A DNA stretch of 64,000 nt, from the NCBI GenBank assembly GCA_963663905.2, contig OY760657.1:2604001-2668000 (forward strand), written 5' to 3'. A model generated the notes under the pieces. That model ran no database searches. It was given only the letters and a program-made list of their open reading frames with translations, and was not told the DNA's origin. The number at the start of each line of letters is the position of its first letter. Positions within the stretch are counted from its first letter, which is position 1. Shown here piece by piece: positions 28,973-38,511 of this stretch. Source of the stretch: Saccharicrinis sp963663905. GTDB taxonomy: Bacteria; Bacteroidota; Bacteroidia; Bacteroidales; Marinilabiliaceae. The translations under genes and the position numbers were made by a program.

Positions 28973-29102
28973 AATAGTTTATATAGCTTTTATTATGAAT
29001 TAAAAACTGATTACACTCAAAAGTAATATTTTAACGATAATTAAAAACCTTAATCCATTCTCTTTTGAATGTTTTAGTAGTTTTGCAGGCATATTAAATA
29101 TT

Positions 29103-30383
29103 ATGAACATACTTCATCACCTGGAAAGTAGCGAAAAAAAGACCTTTAAGCTGCATTTATTTTATAGTAGTATTGATGGAATTGCAAGAGGAGCTTTGAT
29201 TCTCAATGAGTTTATCTTTATAAAATCATTAAAAGGATCGAATGTACAACTGGCATTTTTATTTCAATTCAGCATGGTTGTCTTTCTTTTTGCCATGCTG
29301 GCTAATGAAATTATGCGCAGATACCCAAACCGTAAAACTCTTTTACGTACTGTAGGTATTATTACACGATTGCCTTTAGTTATCTTTTCTATTTTTCCGG
29401 CGGTGAACGAAGAAGTTGGCTTATCTCCAAATTTTCATTTTCTGTTTTTAGGAGTCTTTCTGCTATTTTATACTTCGCAGATAGCTGTTGTACCTTCAAT
29501 CAACCAATATCTAAAAGGTAATTACAAGCATGAAAATTTTGGAAAGCTTTTCGGGTACTCAACAACTGTAAATAAAGTATTAACTATGTTTTCTACTTTT
29601 GTTGTTGGATTATTACTTGATTTTGATCCTAATTCATATCGGATATTCTATCCAATGGTAGGAATTTTAGGTGTTATTTCAATATTTCAACTTACCAAAA
29701 TCGAATTCAAACAAAAGATTGATCCAGTTGTAAAACCAATGGGAAAAGCTTTGGGAGATTCCTTTAAAAGGATATTCAACATCCTGAAATATAATATTCC
29801 ATTCAGACACCTTGAATTGGGTTTTATTCTTTATGGCTTTGCCTGGATGAGTACACATGCCGTAATTACTATTTTTTACAAAGAGGCCTTAGATTTAAAT
29901 TACTCCTCTGTTTCTTTTTATAACAACGCTTATAACCTGGTTGCAATAGCTGTTTTACCAATTTTTGGTAAGCTTTTAGGCAAAAGAGATCCCAGAAGAT
30001 TCGGAATATTAACCTTTAGTTCGTTAATGTTATTTATAGCATTTACAGCTCTATCTGAGTACATTCCTTCGTATAATGAAATATTGGGTATTAAGCTATA
30101 TCATGTATTATTGATCGCTGTAGTATTTAACGGTTTATTCATGGGTAGTATGCCCTTATTATGGGGTATAGGAAGCAGTTACTTTTGCGAACCTCACGAA
30201 GCTGCTGATTACCAATCGGTACACCTGTTTTTAACCGGAGCCAGGGCTTTATTTGCTCCGATTATTGGTATTCAACTGTATGAATTATTTGGATTTAGTA
30301 TTACCTATGCAGTTGGTATTGTTTTCTTAACAATGGCTATTCTTTTAATGATTTATTCTCAAAAACGTCATCCTAAAAATTAA
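29103..30383 (+). CDS. Major facilitator superfamily transporter
   Basis: 426 residues with about twelve hydrophobic helices, no signal peptide and MFS-like loop spacing, e.g. RRYPNRKTLLRTVG after helix 2 and KRDPRRFG between the halves. Substrate cannot be predicted. A TAGTTTTG box at 29078-29085 fits as its -7 element. It converges on the PycTM-like gene with only 5 bp between stop codons. Confidence 0.85.
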   Translation: MNILHHLESSEKKTFKLHLFYSSIDGIARGALILNEFIFIKSLKGSNVQLAFLFQFSMVVFLFAMLANEIMRRYPNRKTLLRTVGIITRLPLVIFSIFPAVNEEVGLSPNFHFLFLGVFLLFYTSQIAVVPSINQYLKGNYKHENFGKLFGYSTTVNKVLTMFSTFVVGLLLDFDPNSYRIFYPMVGILGVISIFQLTKIEFKQKIDPVVKPMGKALGDSFKRIFNILKYNIPFRHLELGFILYGFAWMSTHAVITIFYKEALDLNYSSVSFYNNAYNLVAIAVLPIFGKLLGKRDPRRFGILTFSSLMLFIAFTALSEYIPSYNEILGIKLYHVLLIAVVFNGLFMGSMPLLWGIGSSYFCEPHEAADYQSVHLFLTGARALFAPIIGIQLYELFGFSITYAVGIVFLTMAILLMIYSQKRHPKN

Positions 30384-30388
30384 AAACT

Positions 30389-31012
30389 TTAGCTAAGTAT
30401 ACCACCCAGGAATATCAAAATAATAGCAATAATTGTTACTATAAAAGCGTTATATGAGAAATCAAGCAAACGATACTGGCGCATTAAAATACGATTAAAC
30501 AAAAAGCTTGATCGTGTTTGATTTCCAATTTGTAATTCCTGACTTCTTACAACCTCATCCATTGCTGTTTCGTAATCCTGTAATGATGGATTATTAAAAG
30601 TAATCAGCAAATTATGCTCTAAATCAGGATACTGCGAAAAAATCTGATTATTTAAAGTTTTCTTAATCAGAAAACCAGGAGTTTTAGACGAAAGCAAACT
30701 TAGTATTAATGAAATACCCACACCTATTAATGCTGTTACAATAATTACAGATCCTAGAGGTACATGTTCTATGATATACTGATTAAATACGATTAATACA
30801 GATACTAATGTTGTATTTATCCTAACCAAAATCATAGATTTCCTATCAGTCAGAGCCATTGAATTAAATAATGCTCGATACTGGTTTCTTTGAAAATTAG
30901 TGAATGATTTCTTAGGCTCTTTTTTAGTATAAAACAAACCTCTATCCTCCTTCGGCGTTTTTATCTTGAATGCATCTTTTGTTATATCTTCTACAAATAA
31001 ATTATTTTCCAT
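30389..31012 (-). CDS. PycTM-like (Pycsar effector family) membrane protein, orphan
   Basis: 207 residues. The pattern matches the PycTM/DUF5706 effector family: TDRKSMILVRINTTLVSVLIVF forms the first helix, a second helix follows, and a conserved soluble helix with DYETAMDEVVRSQELQIG precedes FNRILMRQYRLLDFSYNAF and a last helix. In Pycsar defence such proteins are opened by cyclic nucleotides made by a neighbouring cyclase and damage the membrane. No nucleotide cyclase, CBS or HD-domain gene is next to it (neighbours are MFS and FUSC), so either this is a housekeeping branch of the family or its partner lies elsewhere. Family call by eye only. Confidence 0.62.
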   Translation of the reverse strand: MENNLFVEDITKDAFKIKTPKEDRGLFYTKKEPKKSFTNFQRNQYRALFNSMALTDRKSMILVRINTTLVSVLIVFNQYIIEHVPLGSVIIVTALIGVGISLILSLLSSKTPGFLIKKTLNNQIFSQYPDLEHNLLITFNNPSLQDYETAMDEVVRSQELQIGNQTRSSFLFNRILMRQYRLLDFSYNAFIVTIIAIILIFLGGILS

Positions 31013-31254
31013 AATTAAGCACGATATCTTTATTTCCAGTTATTAGACAATCAATTCCCTAACAACATTTTTAATTACATATGCAAATATGTATATATTT
31101 TACTTAATGACAATAAGTCAATAATCTTTTTAACATAGATTCACAAAATTCAATGATTCAAAACATTATTGGTGTAAAAAAATTAATAACATTACATTCT
31201 TAAATATATCCCCTGTATATTTAGTATATAATTCATTTTAAACACCTGTATTTA

Positions 31255-33405
31255 ATGTCGAAACACTCTAACTTAAATAAGATTAAAGAGCAGGAATGGT
31301 ATCAGGCACTTTATAGAGAATTCTGGAGAAAACCCAATCGCTTAACTGCATTAAAAGTAGTTATTGCTTCTACCGTACAAGTTATTCCTTTTTCTATATT
31401 TTTTAATCCTTACTGGGGAACTACATTAACCCTGGGAACTGTTGCTGCTGCTCTTGCCGAAACAGATGACCACCCTAAAGGACGATTAAAGGCTCTTATT
31501 ATTACAATTATAAGTTTTGCAATCACAACGACCTCAGTTGCTATTTTGAAACCATACCCGATTCTGTTTGGTATTGGTTTTATTTCATCAACAATTCTAT
31601 TTGTACTAATTGGAGGTGTTAGTGAAAGATACAGGGGAATATCATATGGGGCCATTTTAATTGGGATATATGCCATGCTGGGACTTGACCATAGTATGAA
31701 CTGGTACCTGCAGCCCATTCTATTATGTGCGGGGGCATTGTTTTATGGTGCTATTTCACTATTTCTTTTATTTAAGAAACCAGGAAGACTTGTTGAAGAA
31801 CAACTCTCCAGAGGATTTATTGCATTATCTGCATATCTGCAGGAAAAAGCAAAATTCTTTCCCATTAGTGAAAATAAGGAATCAAATATCAGCGGTAAGC
31901 TGGCAGTGTTAAATGTTAATGTAGTTACCGCTCTTGAAAAGTGCAAAGAGGTTATAAATAACTATGGTGAAGAAGTAAAAGATCAGAATGAATTAGCTCC
32001 ATTCCTGCAACGCTTCATGTTATTGCAAAGTCTCCACGAAAGAGCTGCATCCAGTCATGAGAGATATGAAAAACTAAAAGAAAAAGGCGAATACAAAGAT
32101 ATATTGGAGGGTTTTGCAGAACTTCTTCATCAGTTATCGCATGCTACAAAAACATTAGCTGAATGCATGTTAACCGAGCAAAAATACAACCACCCGGTAT
32201 CTATTGAATGGATTATTAGCGCACTGGAATTTGAAATTGATAAGTTACCTGACTACGATAAGCAATTACTGGAATTACTTTTACATAACCTTACTCGTTC
32301 GCATTTATCTTTAAAAAACTTATATAAACCGGAGATCAGTACTTCAATCCCACGATTGGGGCAAGATGACAGAAGTTTCTGGAAACGCATTAAAGATCAG
32401 CTCACTATTAAACATCCACGATTCAGATATGCTATTCGTTTGAGTGCATGTTTTTTAATTGGCTATTTAATTGTGATTAACTACAAAATGGATAAAGGTG
32501 AATGGATCATGCTTACATCCTTATTTGTTTGTCAACCAACTTATAGCGAAACAAAAAAACGATTATTCGAAAGAATACTAGGAACCCTTAGTGGTGTAGT
32601 CATAGGAATTTCACTAGTAGGTTTTATGCCTACGTTTGCAGGTCAAATTCTATTGATCTTATTAAGTGTATATTTCTTTTTCTACTTTAGAAGCTCTAAT
32701 TATTCTTATGCTGTAGTTTTTATTACAATATACGTATTGGCAGGTAACAATATGACAAGGAACATGGGAATTGAAGTAATGTTACCACGAGTTATTGACA
32801 CAATTATTGGTGCAGGTATAGCTTTCTTTGCCATACGTTTATTATGGCCAAACTGGCAACACAAGCAATTACCGGGTCTATTATCTTCTGCATTAAAAAA
32901 CAATGCCTTTTACTTAAAGGAAATCTGGGATGAATATAAATATCCGAAAGAAGATGATTACAGCTATCGTTTAGCCAGAAGACTTGCTCATAAAGCAGAT
33001 AATTCACTTACTCTGTCATGGCAAAGTATGCGTGTAGAACCTAAAAAAAGGAAACGGGCTTTAGATACAGCTTTTACCATTACCTATCTTAACCATGTAT
33101 TGCTTTCTTACATTTCAGCACTGGGAGCGCAAAGAGATGAGTTAAGTGAATTACAAATTGAAGAAACAGAGGATATTATTAATACTATAAATTTAACTCT
33201 GAATGAGGCTGCCGACAGAATAAATAATCTGCAGCCTAAGGATTCTAATGTAAGGTTGCCTTTATTAAAACCTCTTCTTATTAAATTAAGAGATCAAATA
33301 GATGGACTTAAAGACTCTAAACAGAAACAACAATTAAGATTAATTTATAATATAACAGGAGTTAGCAATAAATTACTAAGAGAGTCAGGAGAGCTGGTTA
33401 AATAG
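31255..33405 (+). CDS. FUSC family membrane protein (YccS/YhfK-like)
   Basis: 716 residues. Two blocks of membrane helices (about 30-165 and 395-520) are each followed by a long helical cytoplasmic region, the arrangement of YccS/YhfK and aromatic-acid efflux (AaeB/FUSC) proteins. PLLKPLLIKLRDQ near the C-terminus is helical. Likely role: export of aromatic or other organic acids, with no direct evidence of substrate. Divergent from the PycTM-like gene. Confidence 0.85.
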   Translation: MSKHSNLNKIKEQEWYQALYREFWRKPNRLTALKVVIASTVQVIPFSIFFNPYWGTTLTLGTVAAALAETDDHPKGRLKALIITIISFAITTTSVAILKPYPILFGIGFISSTILFVLIGGVSERYRGISYGAILIGIYAMLGLDHSMNWYLQPILLCAGALFYGAISLFLLFKKPGRLVEEQLSRGFIALSAYLQEKAKFFPISENKESNISGKLAVLNVNVVTALEKCKEVINNYGEEVKDQNELAPFLQRFMLLQSLHERAASSHERYEKLKEKGEYKDILEGFAELLHQLSHATKTLAECMLTEQKYNHPVSIEWIISALEFEIDKLPDYDKQLLELLLHNLTRSHLSLKNLYKPEISTSIPRLGQDDRSFWKRIKDQLTIKHPRFRYAIRLSACFLIGYLIVINYKMDKGEWIMLTSLFVCQPTYSETKKRLFERILGTLSGVVIGISLVGFMPTFAGQILLILLSVYFFFYFRSSNYSYAVVFITIYVLAGNNMTRNMGIEVMLPRVIDTIIGAGIAFFAIRLLWPNWQHKQLPGLLSSALKNNAFYLKEIWDEYKYPKEDDYSYRLARRLAHKADNSLTLSWQSMRVEPKKRKRALDTAFTITYLNHVLLSYISALGAQRDELSELQIEETEDIINTINLTLNEAADRINNLQPKDSNVRLPLLKPLLIKLRDQIDGLKDSKQKQQLRLIYNITGVSNKLLRESGELVK

Positions 33406-33433
33406 AGCTTACTAAAAAATATAATCATTTACT

Positions 33434-33486
33434 ATAAAGTTCGTTATCCGTTTTGTATTTATACATCAAGATAACGGACTTTATAG
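33434..33486. terminator. Bidirectional hairpin between FUSC and the DUF6483-like gene
   Basis: AAAGTTCGTTAT / ATAACGGACTTT stem (one G-U) with a long 21-base loop between two convergent genes. Weak U-runs. Confidence 0.4.
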
Positions 33487-33500
33487 TTATATGCCAAATA

Positions 33501-33926
33501 TTAAACACGACCTTTTATTTCATCAATTAACTGGGTTAGCTTTTTCATCTCAAACTGACGGTTTATTGAATATATTCCTGACTCCATCTCAACTAAATTA
33601 TACAACGACAATGCTTTCATATAACAGGTCTCTGATTTAACTTCATCACCATTAGCAAGGTGTATATCACCTCCTCTTACCAGCAATCCGGCTACAATCT
33701 CCAAACCTTCATAACTTTCACCAAACTGATTTTCAAAAACTGCTCTTAACTGCTCCACATCCATATCCAGAACCTTTTCTTCCTCCATATCAAATGCTCT
33801 TTTTAATGCATCTGAATATAACTTTTGAGCCTGTTCAGTTTTACCATCTTTCAATAATCCTAAAATTGCAGCAATAACCTTTGCAATTTCTTCAATCATT
33901 CTTAAAATATAATCTTTACGTATCAT
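33501..33926 (-). CDS. Helical repeat protein resembling DUF6483 (141 aa)
   Basis: 141 residues, all helix: MIRKDYILRMIEEIAKVIAAILGL at the start, then two TPR-like helices around KTEQAQKLYSDALK and DEVKSETCYMKALSLYNLV. The N-terminus resembles proteins annotated DUF6483 (from memory, moderate trust). No catalytic motif; probably a cytoplasmic scaffold. Convergent with FUSC, divergent from YhcH. Confidence 0.6.
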   Translation of the reverse strand: MIRKDYILRMIEEIAKVIAAILGLLKDGKTEQAQKLYSDALKRAFDMEEEKVLDMDVEQLRAVFENQFGESYEGLEIVAGLLVRGGDIHLANGDEVKSETCYMKALSLYNLVEMESGIYSINRQFEMKKLTQLIDEIKGRV

Positions 33927-33987
33927 CTATATTGACTTTAAATAATACCGAAGATAATATTTATTCAAATTAAAAAACTAAAAGATG

Positions 33988-33995
33988 TATCTTTG
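33988..33995 (+). promoter_or_regulatory. -7 box for the YhcH gene
   Basis: TATCTTTG (TAnnTTTG), 26 bp before the ATG at 34022. Confidence 0.45.
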
Positions 33996-34021
33996 GTGCT
34001 CTAACTTTTTAAGAAGAACAT

Positions 34022-34471
34022 ATGATTATAGATAGTTTAGATAATGCAAAGTATTATCGTAACCTAAGCGAAAGACTAAATAAAGGTCTTGAATTTTTAG
34101 AAGAAGTTGATTTTGCAACTATTGAGCCAGGAAGATATAATATTGATGGTGACAATATTTATGCAATGGTTCAGGAGTATAACACTAAAGAGCCAGAAAA
34201 TGCTCGTCCAGAAACTCATGAAAGATATATCGATATTCAATATATCGACAGTGGTTCTGAATATATGGGATATGCTCCTCTTGAAGATCAGGAGATTTCT
34301 CAAGCATACAATCCTGAAAAAGATGTTTGTTTTTACAATGCTGAAGTTAGCTTAAACAGACTTGACGAAGGAATGTTTGGTATTTTCTTTCCAAATGACA
34401 TTCATGCTCCGGGTATTAAAATCGGAGAATCAAAACCAGTTAAAAAAGTAGTAGTAAAAGTATTATTATAA
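34022..34471 (+). CDS. YhcH/YjgK/YiaL family beta-barrel protein
   Basis: 149 residues, the normal length of the family. RPETHERYIDIQYI and FPNDIHAPGIKIG match the conserved core that binds a metal and a sugar-acid-like ligand in a cupin-like barrel. Family members accompany sialic-acid or uronate catabolism or affect biofilm, but no sugar genes are adjacent here, so its role is open. Own promoter and terminator. Confidence 0.88.
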   Translation: MIIDSLDNAKYYRNLSERLNKGLEFLEEVDFATIEPGRYNIDGDNIYAMVQEYNTKEPENARPETHERYIDIQYIDSGSEYMGYAPLEDQEISQAYNPEKDVCFYNAEVSLNRLDEGMFGIFFPNDIHAPGIKIGESKPVKKVVVKVLL

Positions 34472-34473
34472 AA

Positions 34474-34511
34474 AATAAGGGTGTCATAAAAAATGACACC
34501 CTTATTCTTAG
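34474..34511 (+). terminator. Intrinsic terminator after YhcH
   Basis: AATAAGGGTGTCAT / ATGACACCCTTATT stem with an A5 loop. Confidence 0.85.
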
Positions 34512-34611
34512 AAACGTTTTTACTTTGTTTTAATATGGAATCGTTTCAAGTCACTTAAATTAAGAAACTTGAAAATTAGATCTATCGTTACTTAAAAAAC
34601 CAACTAACAGT

Positions 34612-35082
34612 TTAATTTGGCCAAATATAATCTTCTTCTTCCTCATCCCACATTGGGCCAAACTGAATTTCAGTTACCTCCCCGTTTTCAAACCAAAAGT
34701 TAATACTTGATTCAGGGAAAGAAATAACTTCATTATCCGGACTCTCAGGAGATGAAATATCTTCTCTCTCATACTCTCCAAGATCTAAATCTTCAACTTT
34801 GCTTAGTAATTCTGAATCTGAAGCTCCAATCAATTTCAGACCTTCTAAGGTAGCCTCAGGATCACTAACTGCAATAGAACTTAACTTCCAATCATCTAAT
34901 TCATCAAATGAAACAGAAACCTCTATTTCATCATAGTGGAAGGCTTCTGTATTGTCATCAGATTCCTCACTAGAAGCATATTCATCAACTTCAGTTGGTT
35001 CACCTAAAATCTTTTTAACTTCAGAGCGGGTCATTCCAAATTGAATATCACCATACCCTTTACCAATTAAAATGTCTTTCAT
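34612..35082 (-). CDS. Acidic BamE/SmpA-like-fold hypothetical protein (156 aa), paralogue of a cassette gene
   Basis: 156 residues, very acidic, no signal peptide. The N-terminus IGKGYGDIQFGMTRSEVKKILGEP has the 'FGM(T)xxxVxxxLGxP' pattern of BamE/SmpA-like domains. Its centre has FDELDDWKLSSIAV and its end INFWFENGEVTEIQFGP. The same pattern recurs in the cassette gene at 58647-59123 (FDEDENWKLILIAV, INFWFDDEKLSEIQISP), so the two are homologues. Function unknown. Transcribed alone. Confidence 0.65.
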   Translation of the reverse strand: MKDILIGKGYGDIQFGMTRSEVKKILGEPTEVDEYASSEESDDNTEAFHYDEIEVSVSFDELDDWKLSSIAVSDPEATLEGLKLIGASDSELLSKVEDLDLGEYEREDISSPESPDNEVISFPESSINFWFENGEVTEIQFGPMWDEEEEDYIWPN

Positions 35083-35272
35083 TTGATTATAATTTATTTT
35101 CTATTGTTAAATGAAACTTGTCATATTAGTATTCTCCTCTATAAGATACACTTAATTAATGACTCATTACATATTTATATTAGTTAGTAATAAAATTTAC
35201 ACTAATATCGAATGCAATATAAACTAATAATTCTTGAAATTCATTAAACCCGGACTAATTTTATTTTATATT

Positions 35273-36151
35273 TTATAACTTTTTAAGTGCGGTCTTAAAA
35301 CTATCTACTGATGAAATTTCAGTAAACTTATCTGGCAATTGGTTATGGTAATTTTTAACCTGTAAACCACTTACGTAAAAATTAGTATTTGGAAATTCTT
35401 TTTTATACATATTAAAAACAGATTCTAAATCATCATTTTCAGGTGGCGAAATAAAAGAACTAAAAAACGCATTCACCTTTTTTAATTGTTTTACCATTAT
35501 AATATCTTCAAACGGCACTGAACCACCTAGATATAATACGTTATATCCTTCCTTTCTGGCTATTAAACTATAGAATAACAAACCTAATTCATGCACCTCT
35601 CCTTCAACCAGAAAAAATACTATTAACTTATCATTTTTAGCATTTTTCATTTCCTGATCAATTGCTACAATCAGCTTCTGTCGTATCAAATTACTCATAA
35701 AATGCTCCTGAGCAGGAGAAACAGAACCTGCCTGCCATAATATCCCGATCCTATCTAAAAATGGAAATAAAATTTCTTCAACAGTATTTTCAAATCCTCT
35801 TTTCATTATGGATTGAGTAAGAACACTGTTAAATTTGCCCTCATTCAACTCAAGCATGGAAATCATTAAGCTTTCTATCTGAATATCAATATTTTTCGTA
35901 TCCAAACACAGATCCAGCACTCTTTCCTTTAACCTGTTATCTTCTAAATTGGCAATATGCGAAATCTTATATCCGTTTTTATTTAATATGGCAATATTTA
36001 AAAGTCGTTTTAAATCCGAATCTGAATATAATCTAATATTTGTCTCTGTTCTTTGCGGAACCACAATATGATAACGCCTCTCCCAGATACGTATCGTGTG
36101 AGCTTTAACTCCAGAAATCTTTTCTAAATCTTTTATTGAATAAACTCCCAT
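35273..36151 (-). CDS. MerR-type regulator with cobalamin-binding domain (CarH/LitR-like)
   Basis: 292 residues. The N-terminal MerR helix-turn-helix (about 1-75) contains YSIKDLEKISGVKAHTIRIW. A helical domain (about 90-175) carries W-x9-EH (ILWQAGSVSPAQEHF), the signature placed over the adenosyl group in CarH photoreceptors. A Rossmann-type B12 domain (about 180-290) has GEVHELG (ExHxxG, the lower axial His ligand) and LYLGGSVPFEDI. These residues together suggest an AdoCbl-dependent, possibly light-released repressor. No carotenoid, photolyase or B12 gene is adjacent within the window. A 12-bp palindrome lies 64 bp upstream. Confidence 0.85.
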   Translation of the reverse strand: MGVYSIKDLEKISGVKAHTIRIWERRYHIVVPQRTETNIRLYSDSDLKRLLNIAILNKNGYKISHIANLEDNRLKERVLDLCLDTKNIDIQIESLMISMLELNEGKFNSVLTQSIMKRGFENTVEEILFPFLDRIGILWQAGSVSPAQEHFMSNLIRQKLIVAIDQEMKNAKNDKLIVFFLVEGEVHELGLLFYSLIARKEGYNVLYLGGSVPFEDIIMVKQLKKVNAFFSSFISPPENDDLESVFNMYKKEFPNTNFYVSGLQVKNYHNQLPDKFTEISSVDSFKTALKKL

Positions 36152-36214
36152 CTCGCTTTAATTACTTTTAACAAATACTTTAATTACAGAATTTTATATC
36201 ATTATTTCTCTTGT

Positions 36215-36226
36215 ATGGTTAACCAT
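36215..36226. promoter_or_regulatory. Palindrome ATGGTTAACCAT upstream of the CarH-like gene
   Basis: Perfect 12-bp palindrome in the 263-bp region between the CarH-like gene and yicC, 64 bp before the regulator's start. MerR-type regulators bind inverted repeats at their own promoters, so this is a candidate operator. Confidence 0.3.
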
Positions 36227-36402
36227 GTATCATATAATTTGTTCATGAATATTTAATTAAAGTTTTTCAAAAAAACTAACAAAGGACGTTACCTGAAGTT
36301 TGTATTTAAAGGGTTATGTAATTGGAGTAAAGTTCTTAACTCAGTCAACATAATGCTTTTAAAATATTAGAAAATATAAGATTTCGGTTTCAATTAAAAG
36401 TT

Positions 36403-36410
36403 TAACTTTG
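36403..36410 (+). promoter_or_regulatory. -7 box of the yicC-gmk-nadD operon
   Basis: TAACTTTG (TAnnTTTG), 25 bp before the chosen ATG at 36436. Confidence 0.5.
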
Positions 36411-36435
36411 TGCGTTGAAAAAGAAAATAAGTATT

Positions 36436-37311
36436 ATGATAAAGTCAATGACCGGCTTTGGAAAAGCCACTTGTGAGCTTCCTGGTAAGAAAATTAGTAT
36501 TGAAATAAAATCTTTAAACAGTAAACAGTTAGACGTAAGCATGCGCTTACCAAATATCTACAGAGAGAAGGATTTAATTTTAAGAAACGAAATTGCTAAT
36601 AAATTAGGCCGAGGTAAAGTTGACGTTGGTTTTTATATTGACTTTTTAGGTAACGAAAAAGTTACATCTATTAATGCTCAGGCTATTGAAAACTATTTTA
36701 ATCAATTATCTCCTATTGCAGATAAATTAGGCTTAATGGATAAAACAGATATCCTAAGAGCTATTATGCCTTTGCCTGATACCATTAAAACTGAACAGGC
36801 CGAATTGGATGAAGAAGAATGGAAGATGATTGCGGCTACATTTAGTCAAGCCATTCAATGTCTTGATGAGTTCAGAACACAAGAAGGTTTATCACTTAAA
36901 AACGAGGTTACTTCACGCATCGAGAATATTAAAAGCTTATCTCAACAGATTGAGCCATACGAAAAAGAAAGAATTGAAAAAATAAGAGAACGCATTCTTG
37001 ATCAACTTAATGATTTAAAGGAGAAAATTAAGGTTGATGAAAATCGATTTGAACAAGAGATGATCTTTTATCTTGAAAAACTGGATATTACTGAGGAAAA
37101 AGTTCGTTTAGCCAATCATCTTGATTACTTTAATGAAACGATTGCAAACGAAGAAATGGTTGGTAAAAAGCTTGGTTTTATTACTCAGGAAATTGGTAGA
37201 GAAATAAATACTTTGGGTTCAAAGGCCAATCATTCTGAGGTTCAAAAGCTGGTAATCCAAATGAAAGATGAGCTTGAAAAAATAAAAGAACAGAATTTAA
37301 ATATTTTATAA
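36436..37311 (+). CDS. yicC: YicC/YloC family endoribonuclease
   Basis: 291 residues from the ATG at 36436, giving MIKSMTGFGKATCELPGKK, the invariant start of the family. The frame also opens at TTG 36415, but that lies almost on the -7 box. SLNSKQLDVSMRLP and the C-terminal KLGFITQEIGREINTLGSKANHSEVQ (conserved helical domain) are clear. Members are small-RNA-targeting RNases in E. coli. First gene of yicC-gmk-nadD. Confidence 0.93.
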   Translation: MIKSMTGFGKATCELPGKKISIEIKSLNSKQLDVSMRLPNIYREKDLILRNEIANKLGRGKVDVGFYIDFLGNEKVTSINAQAIENYFNQLSPIADKLGLMDKTDILRAIMPLPDTIKTEQAELDEEEWKMIAATFSQAIQCLDEFRTQEGLSLKNEVTSRIENIKSLSQQIEPYEKERIEKIRERILDQLNDLKEKIKVDENRFEQEMIFYLEKLDITEEKVRLANHLDYFNETIANEEMVGKKLGFITQEIGREINTLGSKANHSEVQKLVIQMKDELEKIKEQNLNIL

Positions 37312-37340
37312 TCCATTACCTAATTAATAATATTTCGTCA

Positions 37341-37913
37341 ATGACAAAAAAAGGAAAGTTAATCATATTTTCAGCCCCTTCTGGTACCGGGAAAACCACT
37401 ATTGTAAAACACCTGTTAACAAAGGATTTTAATATGGAGTTTTCTATATCTGCAACCACAAGAGATCCCAGGGGACAAGAAAAAGATGGTATTGACTATT
37501 ACTTTTTAACCCCGGATGCTTTTCGTAATAAAATTGAGGCAGGAGAATTGCTTGAATGGGAAGAAGTATATACTGACAAATATTATGGAACCTTAAAAAG
37601 TGAGGTTGAAAGAATTACTTCAAAAGGAAATAATATTGTATTTGACGTTGATGTTGTTGGTGGATTAAATATTAAGAAAATGTATGGTGATGAAGCCATT
37701 GCTATTTTTATACAACCACCTTCAGTGGAAGAGCTAAAAAACAGATTATTAATCAGAGGAACTGATTCAATGGAGGTTATACAGCAAAGGTTAGATAAGG
37801 CAGAGGAAGAGATTAGTTATGCAAGTGGCTTTGATCAGATTATTGTAAATGATAAGCTTGAAAATGCCATCAGTGAGGTTGAATCTGTTTTATCAAACTT
37901 TTTGAATGGCTGA
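37341..37913 (+). CDS. gmk: Guanylate kinase
   Basis: 190 residues, normal length. P-loop APSGTGKTTIVKHL near residue 11-24, GMP-binding SATTRDPRGQEKDGIDYYF and the lid region RLLIRGTDSMEVIQQRL. It phosphorylates GMP to GDP with ATP. 29 bp after yicC and overlapping nadD by 8 bp, so one operon. Confidence 0.97.
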   Translation: MTKKGKLIIFSAPSGTGKTTIVKHLLTKDFNMEFSISATTRDPRGQEKDGIDYYFLTPDAFRNKIEAGELLEWEEVYTDKYYGTLKSEVERITSKGNNIVFDVDVVGGLNIKKMYGDEAIAIFIQPPSVEELKNRLLIRGTDSMEVIQQRLDKAEEEISYASGFDQIIVNDKLENAISEVESVLSNFLNG

Positions 37914-38502
37914 TCCGCATAAACATATTGGTTTATTCTTTGGTTCATTTAACCCGGTACATGTTGGTCATTTGGCTCTTGCCAATTTTATTGCTGAAAA
38001 CTGCGATATCAATGAAATATGGTTTGTGGTTAGTCCGCAGAATCCATTCAAAGAATCAACAGATTTAATTCAGGCAGAACATCGTGTAACTATGCTTCAT
38101 GAAAGCATACATGATTATCCAAAATTTAAAGTCTGCGATATAGAATTAAATTTACCAACACCTTCATATACTTACAATACTTTAAATGAACTCATTCATC
38201 AGAATCCTGACGTAAGCTTTACTATTATTATGGGTTCTGATAACCTGATCATGCTTGAAAAATGGAGAAATATTGATGATATAATGCAAATGTGCAACAT
38301 CTTTATTTATCCTCGCCCGGGTTTTCCTGTCTCTGCTGATCTCATAAAAAATAACATGACTGTTATTGAAGCTCCTGTTTTTGATATTTCCTCAACGCTA
38401 ATTAGAGAGGGACTTTTCGAAGAAAAGAATTATTCTTTTTTAGTTCCAAAAAAAGCCCATGATTACATTGTAACACATGGACTTTATAAAACTAAAAAAT
38501 AG
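37906..38502 (+). CDS. nadD: Nicotinate-nucleotide adenylyltransferase
   Basis: 198 residues. GLFFGSFNPVHVGHLALA holds the nucleotidyltransferase (H/T)xGH motif and DISSTLIREG the ISSTxIR motif. The enzyme adenylates nicotinate mononucleotide in NAD synthesis. Its ATG overlaps the gmk stop (TTGAATGGCTGA), showing translational coupling. Last gene of the operon, convergent with the NifX-like gene 9 bp later. Confidence 0.96.
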   Translation: MADPHKHIGLFFGSFNPVHVGHLALANFIAENCDINEIWFVVSPQNPFKESTDLIQAEHRVTMLHESIHDYPKFKVCDIELNLPTPSYTYNTLNELIHQNPDVSFTIIMGSDNLIMLEKWRNIDDIMQMCNIFIYPRPGFPVSADLIKNNMTVIEAPVFDISSTLIREGLFEEKNYSFLVPKKAHDYIVTHGLYKTKK

Positions 38503-38511
38503 ATATCTATT

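Noticed and set aside
36415..36435. TTG start for yicC
   Set aside because: Family members start MIKSMTGFGKA; the TTG lies almost on the -7 box.
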